From Chloroflexota bacterium (GTDB taxonomy: Bacteria > Chloroflexota > Limnocylindria > QHBO01), in assembly GCA_024636135.1 (NCBI GenBank), contig JAGXHP010000063.1, forward strand, positions 1-13,481: a stretch of DNA of 13,481 nt, written 5' to 3'. Positions 1 through 5,070 of the stretch are shown one piece after another. Position 1 is the first letter of the stretch. Each line of letters starts with the position of its first letter. The position numbers and the translations under genes were made by a program. The notes below the pieces were generated by a model. The model did no database searches, was not told the origin of the DNA, and was given only the letters and a program-made list of their open reading frames with translations.

Positions 1-316
1 ACACGCCGGACGAGAACAGCTCCGGCACATCGGACAGGAAGATCGGAACGTAGTCCGCGCGCCCCGCGTTCACCGCCTCGCGCGCATTGGCGCCGATGAA
101 CAGCGCGCGGTGGCGGAAGCTGCCCGCCATCTCCGGGGCCATGTGCGGGGCCGGTCCCTCGGTGTGGAAATGGATGACCCCGACGTCACGGAGCTCCGAC
201 GACCTGCCGGTGAGGGCATCAAGGAGCGCCGACGGGGTGGCAGCACCGCCCTGCACGAAGACCTGGTCGCCGGACTGGATGGCGGCGGCCGCTTCGACGG
301 CCGTGATGATCTGCAC
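1..316 (-). CDS. CoA-transferase / acetyl-CoA hydrolase family protein, N-terminal part
   Basis: Only the first 105 codons are present; the gene runs off the left edge. The frame opens with GTG at 316, preceded by GGAGGA about 10 bases upstream and by an in-frame stop just before that, so the start is well constrained. The visible protein begins VQIITAVEAA and contains FVQGGAATPSALLDAL (about 20-35), VGVIHFHTEG (about 45-54) and the stretch LFIGANAREAVNAGRADYV followed by PIFLSDVPELF (72-101). These match my memory of the N-terminal domain of 4-hydroxybutyrate CoA-transferases and acetyl-CoA hydrolases, which are usually a little over 400 residues and move CoA between acetate and other acyl groups. 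The catalytic Glu lies in the missing part, so the substrate cannot be judged. Two DosR-like boxes and a -10-like hexamer lie upstream, which suggests induction when respiration is limited. Confidence 0.85.
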   Translation of the reverse strand, partial: MQIITAVEAAAAIQSGDQVFVQGGAATPSALLDALTGRSSELRDVGVIHFHTEGPAPHMAPEMAGSFRHRALFIGANAREAVNAGRADYVPIFLSDVPELFSSGV

Positions 317-358
317 CCGTTGTCATTCCTCCATGTTGCGTCCCGACTTCACACCCAC

Positions 359-364
359 CGTACA
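359..364 (-). promoter_or_regulatory. candidate -10 element of the CoA-transferase gene
   Basis: The minus strand reads TGTACG followed by GTGGG. Its first base (364) is exactly 28.5 bp from the centre of the box at 386-399, the same offset seen at both doxX promoters. Predicted transcription would start near 352, giving a leader of about 36 bases before the GTG start. The hexamer alone is a weak match to TATAAT, so the support is positional. Confidence 0.45.
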
Positions 365-385
365 GGCCCGGACGCGACACCGAGA

Positions 386-421
386 GGGCGATGCGGCCCC
401 CGGCATGGGTCCGAATGGCAC
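386..421. promoter_or_regulatory. tandem DosR/DevR-like boxes (two, 22 bp apart)
   Basis: Box 386-399 reads GGGCGATGCGGCCC on the plus strand, matching 7 of the 8 fixed positions of GGGNCNNNNGNCCC. Box 408-421 matches 6 of 8; on the minus strand it reads GTGCCATTCGGACC, which is 12/14 identical to the perfect box at 2454-2467. The centres are exactly 22 bp apart. The pair lies between the divergent CoA-transferase and GNAT genes. A -10-like element at the expected distance exists only on the minus-strand side. Confidence 0.6.
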
Positions 422-474
422 TGCGGCCAGCGGGCTCGACCGAGCGACGATGCAGCCGAAGGAGAGGCAGAACC

Positions 475-1005
475 ATGGACGTCGTCGTTGCAGCCCGCAA
501 GCAGTCTGCGCCACCAGTGGTGCGCATCGACCGCGACACACGGGTATCGATCCGCCCGATCGAACGATCCGATGCATCCGGCCTCTCCGACTTCTATGCC
601 GCATTGTCGCCTGAGTCGAAGCGCCGCCGCTTCCTCGGTCAGGTGGGCCGTTCTGACCGTGCTTTGGCGGAGGCATTCACCGAGCGCGTCGGCGAAGGGC
701 TCGTCGCCATTCTTGGCGAGGCAGGGCCGGATGACGGTGCAGTCGTCGGGCACGCCACGATCCATCCGGATGGCGATGGTTCCGCAGAAGTTGCCGTCGC
801 TGTCGCCGATGGCTTCCAGCACCGTGGCATCGGCTCCGCACTCGTGGGCGCGGCCGTCAGCCAACTCCACGGAGACGGGCTGACACGGCTGACCGCGTCA
901 CTCTTCGCCGATAACGCGCCGATGCGCCGCCTGCTGATGGCTGTCGGCCGCATCCAATCGGACCAGATCCACGCTGGGACCGAGGAGATCACGATTCAGC
1001 TCTGA
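475..1005 (+). CDS. GNAT family N-acetyltransferase
   Basis: A 176-residue protein. The ATG at 475 is preceded by GGAGAGG at a 7-base spacing. The frame is open back to 391, but the upstream part overlaps the operator boxes and lacks a ribosome site, so it is not counted. The GNAT fold is indicated by the N-terminal strand and helix VSIRPIERSDASGLSDFY, by SPESKRRRFLG (about 45-55), and by the acetyl-CoA-binding motif A with QHRGIG (115-120) in VADGFQHRGIGSALV. This subtype resembles, from memory, the GNAT domain fused to acyl-CoA synthetase-like regions in Pat protein lysine acetyltransferases, but here it stands alone. The substrate is unknown: protein lysine or a small amine are both possible. 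The stop overlaps the end of the convergent CBS gene by 10 bases. Confidence 0.85.
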   Translation: MDVVVAARKQSAPPVVRIDRDTRVSIRPIERSDASGLSDFYAALSPESKRRRFLGQVGRSDRALAEAFTERVGEGLVAILGEAGPDDGAVVGHATIHPDGDGSAEVAVAVADGFQHRGIGSALVGAAVSQLHGDGLTRLTASLFADNAPMRRLLMAVGRIQSDQIHAGTEEITIQL

Positions 1006-1682
1006 GCGGCCGGGCCCTCCGCCGCCAGTGCGACATAGTCCATCGCCGCCAGCACGCCGACCGGCCGGCCGGATGAATCGACGGTCACCAGCCGATGCAG
1101 GCGCTCCTCGTGCATGACTCGGGCGGCCCTTCGGAGCGTGGCGGTGCTGTCGATCGTCACGGGCGGCGTGCTCATGATCTCGCCGACCCGAATGCCGCGC
1201 TCATGGTGGCGAATCAGCGCCTGCACGCTCGGCGTGGCCAGGTAGAGCAGGTCCGTCTGGCTGACCACGCCGACCAGGTGCCCGTCCGCGTCGATCACCG
1301 GGAGGCCGGTGATGCGATGTTCCCGCATCAGATCCTCGGCATCCTCGATCGAGGCGTCGATCCGCACGGTGATCGGGTCGATCGTCATCAGGTCACCTAC
1401 CCGAATGTCGGAGTCAGTGGATCCCACGGCAGTTCTCCCCTCGGCCTCGGCCTCCATCCGCTCCAGGCGGTCGTAGTAGTCGGGAAACTCGCGCAGGTGA
1501 GCGAGGGCGATCTTCGCGGTCACCAGCGGGTCGTCGTCGGTGACATCGGTCAACGGGTCGCGTCGGCCGTGCTCGAGTTCCACGGTCATGCCACGCCGCA
1601 GCTGGTCGAGGTCGACTTCGCGCTGTACGCCGAGAACCGTCGCGATCAGCTTGACCTCGGCGGGCGCATGGGTTGGTTGCAT
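996..1682 (-). CDS. CBS-domain protein with DUF5661-like N-terminus
   Basis: A 228-residue soluble protein. The ATG at 1682 follows GGAGG with 10 bases between. Residues about 35-80, including HGRRDPLTDVTDDDPLVTAKIALAHLREFPDYYDRL read in two parts, look like the small DUF5661 helical domain. Two CBS domains follow: the first about 94-148 (VGDLMT, ITGLPVIDADGHLVGVVS, TDLLYL) and the second about 165-220 (VGEIMSTPPVTI, HRLVTVDSSGRPVGVLA). CBS pairs usually bind adenine nucleotides and report energy state. A two-CBS protein (Hrp1, Rv2626c) is a known DosR-regulon member in mycobacteria, which fits this neighbourhood. It lies 89 bases downstream of doxX-1 on the same strand, separated by a strong hairpin, so it may be expressed by read-through. 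It converges on and overlaps the GNAT gene. Confidence 0.9.
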   Translation of the reverse strand: MQPTHAPAEVKLIATVLGVQREVDLDQLRRGMTVELEHGRRDPLTDVTDDDPLVTAKIALAHLREFPDYYDRLERMEAEAEGRTAVGSTDSDIRVGDLMTIDPITVRIDASIEDAEDLMREHRITGLPVIDADGHLVGVVSQTDLLYLATPSVQALIRHHERGIRVGEIMSTPPVTIDSTATLRRAARVMHEERLHRLVTVDSSGRPVGVLAAMDYVALAAEGPAAQS

Positions 1683-1721
1683 GATGATCAGGCCTCCTTG
1701 TTCGTGAGTGGCGGAACTACA

Positions 1722-1751
1722 GGCTCGGCCGGCGTTTCCGCCGGCCGAGCC
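1722..1751 (-). terminator. 13-bp perfect hairpin downstream of doxX-1
   Basis: GGCTCGGCCGGCG and its exact reverse complement flank TTTC on the plus strand. The minus-strand RNA would therefore have a 13-bp all-paired stem closed by a GAAA tetraloop. It begins 20 bases after the doxX-1 stop. It lacks a clear U-tract (TGTAGTT follows), so termination may be partial and allow read-through into the CBS gene. Confidence 0.65.
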
Positions 1752-1771
1752 GCCAAGGCTGGCGTTCGGCG

Positions 1772-2305
1772 TCAGCCGAGCACGTATCGCAGGACCGGGG
1801 TTCGCTTCACGATCGGCTGCTGGTCGACGATCGCGTCCAGCCCGTAGACCTCGCCGGCGCGAATGACACCAAGGAATAGGGTCACGAGGGCCAGGAAGGA
1901 GGTCGAGTTGATCAGGCCGTGGGCGAAGTCCCAGGCTGCAATGGTGATGAAAGCCATCATCAGGAAGCCCATGACCGCCGCGAACCGGGTCGCGAGGCCG
2001 AGGATGAGCGCCAGGCCGATCGCAACCTGCCCGAATGGGATGAGGATATCGACCACGGCGAGCAGGGACGTGTTCGCCCCCAGGTCCGCCCAGAACGGCG
2101 CAGTGGGATTGACCACGGTGCCCTCGGCGACTGCTGCCGACGTTGAGCCGGCGGTGCCAAAGGTCAGGAAGCCGGCGGCACTGAATGGCTCACTGCCCCC
2201 GATGAAGCTGAAGACCTTGTCAAGCCCTGCGTACAGGAAATAGAAGCCGGCAACGAGGCGAAGGGCAAGAATTCCGATCGCCCTGGATCCCGTGACTGGG
2301 GTCAT
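1772..2305 (-). CDS. DoxX family membrane protein (copy 1)
   Basis: A 177-residue integral membrane protein. The ATG at 2305 gives a typical DoxX start just before the first helix, with AAGGTGG 9 bases upstream. The longer open frame to 2788 would cross the oxidase gene and is rejected. Four hydrophobic segments are visible: about 9-27 with FYFLYAGLDKVF, 80-104 with LIPFGQVAIGLALILG, 108-126 with MGFLMMAFITIAAWDF, and 136-152 ending VTLFLGVIRAG. DoxX proteins are poorly defined; relatives include the small subunit of thiosulfate:quinone oxidoreductase and proteins linked to redox stress. It shares many blocks with the second copy at 6690-7268 (AEGT.NPT, GQVAIG, LILG..TRF, AAWDF, LVT.FLG). It is divergent from the multicopper oxidase across an operator array. 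Confidence 0.88.
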   Translation of the reverse strand: MTPVTGSRAIGILALRLVAGFYFLYAGLDKVFSFIGGSEPFSAAGFLTFGTAGSTSAAVAEGTVVNPTAPFWADLGANTSLLAVVDILIPFGQVAIGLALILGLATRFAAVMGFLMMAFITIAAWDFAHGLINSTSFLALVTLFLGVIRAGEVYGLDAIVDQQPIVKRTPVLRYVLG

Positions 2306-2382
2306 TCTGTGTATCCACCTTTCCGATTCGGGTTCCGCTGTGTGCGCCCGACATGCGTTGCGAATGGTTTGTGTGCCATGAC

Positions 2383-2388
2383 CGTATG
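2383..2388 (-). promoter_or_regulatory. candidate -10 element of doxX-1
   Basis: The minus strand reads CATACG, 4 of 6 bases like TATAAT if the following GT is considered loosely. Its first base (2388) is exactly 28.5 bp from the centre of the box at 2410-2423, identical to the doxX-2 arrangement. The predicted leader is about 70 bases. A degenerate further box (2388-2401) abuts it. Confidence 0.5.
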
Positions 2389-2390
2389 CC

Positions 2391-2420
2391 CCGCGCGGCC
2401 TCGTTCCACGGGCCGCGCGG
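2391..2420. repeat. perfect inverted repeat, 10-bp arms with 10-bp spacer
   Basis: CCGCGCGGCC at 2391-2400 and GGCCGCGCGG at 2411-2420. Each arm contains the self-complementary octamer CCGCGCGG, and the two octamers are 22 bp apart. The repeat is therefore at least partly a by-product of two boxes in the 22-bp register: a degenerate one at 2388-2401 (5 of 8 fixed positions) and the one at 2410-2423. It lies upstream of both predicted transcription starts, so it probably acts as DNA rather than as an RNA hairpin. Confidence 0.6.
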
Positions 2421-2467
2421 ACCATTCCCGCGGGACCCTCGGCTCCCCGCCATGGGCCATTCGGCCC
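2410..2467. promoter_or_regulatory. tandem array of three DosR/DevR-like boxes at 22-bp spacing
   Basis: Boxes are GGGCCGCGCGGACC (2410-2423, 7 of 8 fixed positions of GGGNCNNNNGNCCC), GGGACCCTCGGCTC (2432-2445, 7 of 8) and GGGCCATTCGGCCC (2454-2467, 8 of 8 and a perfect dyad). Centres are at 2416.5, 2438.5 and 2460.5, so all boxes lie on one face of the helix. The array sits between divergent doxX-1 and the multicopper oxidase. The first box is placed for doxX-1 and the perfect one is nearest the oxidase gene. Confidence 0.75.
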
Positions 2468-2500
2468 TGATCGGCGGCGCCCCCAGGCGGCTGAATGACC

Positions 2501-2506
2501 TATACG
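2501..2506 (+). promoter_or_regulatory. candidate -10 element of the multicopper oxidase gene
   Basis: TATACG is the only AT-richer hexamer between the operator array and the start codon. It begins 40.5 bp from the centre of the perfect box, about one helical turn further than at the minus-strand promoters. This makes it a less certain call. Confidence 0.35.
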
Positions 2507-2552
2507 CGGCCAACGCGCTGCCGTGCCAACCGCCACCTCATGGGGAAGACCG

Positions 2553-3890
2553 ATGAATCGCACCTTCATGTACTTCGCCGCGTTCACCGGCATGGGCTCG
2601 CTGTTCGTGGGCATGCTGTTGCTGGCGGCACTCGTTCTCGGGAACGGCCGACCCGTCGTCGCCACACCTGGTTCGAGTGCCACCGAGCAACCAGCTGCGC
2701 CCGCGTCTGGGCCTCTGGGTGAGATCACGATCACCGCCTTCGACCTCGGTTTCGAGCCGGCCGCGATCAATGTGGACGAACCTGGCACTTACACGGTCGT
2801 CTTCGTGAACGATGGTGGGATCTACCACGACGTCACCTTCGCCGACGGCACGGTGATCGGGGCCGAGGGCCATGAGACCGCCACCGGCGAGGTCGCCATT
2901 CCCTCCGAGGGCATGACCTTCCTGTGCTCGGTCCCCGGTCACGCCGACGGCGGCATGACCGGAGGGGTCGTGATCGCGGCGTCGGGCGCGTCGGGCCCGC
3001 CAGCTCATGAGGAGGAGCGAAGCGCCGAGGAGCTGCGGGACATCGACGCCGCGACCACCTCCCAGTTCCCGGCCGAAACGGCTGGACGCGGAAACCAGAT
3101 CCTGGAGCCGGAGGTTCAGTCGGACGGGACGCTGCAGTGGGAGCTGACCGCGTCGGTCATCGAGTGGGAGACAGAGCCCGGCAAGGTCCTCGAGGCCTAC
3201 GCCTACAACGGCATGGTGCCCGGCCCACAGCTTCGCGCCGAGGTCGGCGATCGGATCCGGATCATCCTCAACAACGAGCTGCCGGTGCCGACCACGATCC
3301 ACTCGCATGGGCTGTTCGTGCCGCCGGATATGGACGGCGTGCCGGTGATCAGCCAGCCGGCGGTCATGCCGGGCGAGTCATTCACGTACGAGTACACCCT
3401 GCGCAACGCCGGCTCGCACATGTACCACAGCCACTTCATGGCCGAGAAGCAGGTGCCGATGGGCCTGTTGGGCGCCTTCGTGGTGACCGATCCGGACGCC
3501 GTCGACGAGCCGGTTGCGGACATCGACACCACGATGATCCTCAATGACGGGCCCCTGGGCTTCACGATCAACGGCAAGGGGTTCCCGGCCACCGAACCGA
3601 TTGTCGCCCAGCGGGGCCAGATGATCCGCGTGCGCTACATGAACGAGGGGCTTCAGATCCATCCGATGCACCTGCACGGCATGCCGCAGTTGGTGGTCGC
3701 CAAGGACGGGTGGACGTTGCCGACGCCGCACTACGAGGACACCGTCCTCGTGGCGCCGGGCGAGCGGATCGATGTGATCATCGATGCGTCAGAAGTCGGC
3801 GCATGGGCCTTCCACTGTCACGTCCTGACCCACGCCGACGGGCCGGACGGCATGTTCGGCATGGTGACCGCCCTGATCGTGGAGGAGTGA
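2553..3890 (+). CDS. membrane-anchored cupredoxin-multicopper oxidase fusion
   Basis: 445 residues from the ATG at 2553, which follows GGGGAAG; a GTG at 2523 is the alternative start. Residues about 8-30 form one hydrophobic signal anchor, so the enzyme should face outside. Residues about 56-143 are a plastocyanin-like domain with a full type 1 copper set: H92, C125, H130 and M135 (CSVPGHADGGM). After a charged linker come two oxidase domains carrying the four laccase motifs: HSHG (250-253), HSHF (292-295), HPMHLHG (370-376) and HCHVLTH (421-427) with axial M434. These supply eight His for the trinuclear site and a second type 1 site. The middle domain has no type 1 cysteine. Such enzymes oxidise phenols, metals or a protein donor and reduce O2 to water; the donor here is unknown. 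It is not nitrite reductase by motif. The next gene overlaps its stop. Confidence 0.9.
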   Translation: MNRTFMYFAAFTGMGSLFVGMLLLAALVLGNGRPVVATPGSSATEQPAAPASGPLGEITITAFDLGFEPAAINVDEPGTYTVVFVNDGGIYHDVTFADGTVIGAEGHETATGEVAIPSEGMTFLCSVPGHADGGMTGGVVIAASGASGPPAHEEERSAEELRDIDAATTSQFPAETAGRGNQILEPEVQSDGTLQWELTASVIEWETEPGKVLEAYAYNGMVPGPQLRAEVGDRIRIILNNELPVPTTIHSHGLFVPPDMDGVPVISQPAVMPGESFTYEYTLRNAGSHMYHSHFMAEKQVPMGLLGAFVVTDPDAVDEPVADIDTTMILNDGPLGFTINGKGFPATEPIVAQRGQMIRVRYMNEGLQIHPMHLHGMPQLVVAKDGWTLPTPHYEDTVLVAPGERIDVIIDASEVGAWAFHCHVLTHADGPDGMFGMVTALIVEE

Positions 3891-4393
3891 TGGTCGCGGC
3901 GACGAGGGACAACCCGGAGGCGGACGATTTCGTCCGCCTCGCCGCCTCACATCGCGCCCGGAGCGGCCCGGATCGCATCGCCCTGGTCCTGAACGAGGGA
4001 CGGCCGTGGCGATCCGACTTCACCGAACTCGAGCCCGAGAGGGGATTTCGGCGTTTTGCCATCGACCTCCGGCTCCGGGTGGGCACCGATGCCCACGCCA
4101 TCACGACCTTCGGCAAGGCGGCTCGACTCGATCTCGGACCCTGCCTCCCGACCTCGACGGGCTGGGAGGCACAGATCAGCTGGCGGGCTGCGTCGGCGGC
4201 TCCGCTCTTCCCCGTGTTCGCCGGCCATCTGGCCGTCGACCAATCTGAGCTGCGGATCGACGGCCTCTACGCGCCGCCGGCCGGCGCCGTGGGGCGCGTT
4301 GCGGACCGCGTTCTCCTCCACGCAGCGGCGAACTGGACCGCCCACTGGGTGCTCGTGGAGATCGATGCCGCGGCGTCCGCCGATCTGGGCTAG
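3890..4393 (+). CDS. uncharacterised protein coupled to the multicopper oxidase
   Basis: 167 residues. The ATG at 3890 shares its A with the oxidase stop (TGATG), and GGAGGAG in the last oxidase codons serves as ribosome site, so translation is coupled. No signal peptide or membrane helix is evident. I do not recognise a named domain. The C-terminal half has a regular pattern: VFAGHLAVDQSELRIDG, LYAPPAGAVGRVADRVLLHAA. It resembles, from memory, a recurring group of uncharacterised high-GC proteins with a G.Y.PP.G..GR..DR signature; this resemblance is weak evidence. Possible roles are an accessory or stress protein acting with the oxidase, but nothing in the sequence proves it. Its stop lies inside the palindrome CTAG, shared with the convergent response regulator's stop. 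Confidence 0.75.
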   Translation: MVAATRDNPEADDFVRLAASHRARSGPDRIALVLNEGRPWRSDFTELEPERGFRRFAIDLRLRVGTDAHAITTFGKAARLDLGPCLPTSTGWEAQISWRAASAAPLFPVFAGHLAVDQSELRIDGLYAPPAGAVGRVADRVLLHAAANWTAHWVLVEIDAAASADLG

Positions 4394-5070
4394 CTGCCGG
4401 CCGGCGGGTCACCGAGGCGATGTCGAGCGACGAACGCCGCCGCCTGGGTGCGGCGCTGGAGATTGAGCTTTGACAGGATGCTGCTGACGTAGTTCTTCAC
4501 CGTCTTGTCAGAGAGGAAGATCTCGCCGGCGATCTCCTTGTTCGTCTTTCCCTCGGCGACGAGCAGAAGGATGCGACGCTCCTGCGCCGTGAGGTCCGCG
4601 AGCTCGTCGCGGGCTCCACCGTTTGCCGCGGCGCGAACCCGGGCCAGCACCTTCTCGGTGACGGCCGGGTCGAGCAGCGAGTCGCCACGTCCGACTGATT
4701 CGATGGCGCTCACCAGGTCCCGGCCCCGGATCTGCTTCAGGAGGTAGCCAGCGGCTCCGGCGATGATCGCGGACAGGACGGCCTCCTCGTCCGGGTAGCT
4801 CGTCAACATCACCACGCGCGTTTCAGGGCGCGCAGCGCGGATCTCGCGACAGGCTTCGATTCCGGATCCGTCGGGCAGCCTGACATCCATGATCACCACG
4901 TCCGGCTCGAAGCGCGTGGATTGGGCGATCGCCTCCGCCATCGAGCCCGCCTGGGCGACGACCTCGAACCCGGATCGGCGATCCAGCATCGCAACCAGGC
5001 CCTGTCGAACGACCTCGTGATCGTCGACGACCAGGAGCCGCAGAGGTCGCTCGTCCGCAGGTTCCGTCAT
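4390..5070 (-). CDS. devR: DevR/DosR-like NarL-family response regulator
   Basis: 226 residues. Receiver domain about 10-125: acidic pair D16-D17, phosphoacceptor D62 in VVIMDVRLPDGSG, T90, and K112. LuxR-type helix-turn-helix about 158-215: LTAQERRILLLVAEGKTNKEIA, then LSDKTVKNYVSSILSKL and RRTQAAAF. The recognition helix K189, K192, N193 keeps the spacing of the DNA-contacting K179, K182, N183 of mycobacterial DosR, and the flanking KTVKNYVS and RRTQAA blocks are as in that protein. This is why I call it DevR-like rather than a generic NarL member. The start at 5070 overlaps the kinase stop (ATGA), so the two are co-translated. It is the prime candidate to bind the 22-bp-spaced boxes in this window. 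Its stop shares CTAG with the convergent gene. Strict orthology is unproven. Confidence 0.9.
   Translation of the reverse strand: MTEPADERPLRLLVVDDHEVVRQGLVAMLDRRSGFEVVAQAGSMAEAIAQSTRFEPDVVIMDVRLPDGSGIEACREIRAARPETRVVMLTSYPDEEAVLSAIIAGAAGYLLKQIRGRDLVSAIESVGRGDSLLDPAVTEKVLARVRAAANGGARDELADLTAQERRILLLVAEGKTNKEIAGEIFLSDKTVKNYVSSILSKLNLQRRTQAAAFVARHRLGDPPAGS

Noticed and set aside
2353..2556. 67-codon open frame in the doxX-1/oxidase gap
   Set aside because: It lies over the operator array, lacks a ribosome site and overlaps the oxidase start; composition is not protein-like.
1772..2788. 338-residue version of doxX-1
   Set aside because: The extra N-terminus would run through the operator array into the oxidase gene and has no ribosome site; the ATG at 2305 fits the family.
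2553..3890. Copper nitrite reductase
   Set aside because: The protein has the complete eight-His laccase motif set and a type 1 cysteine in the last domain, unlike nitrite reductases, where type 1 copper is in the first domain.
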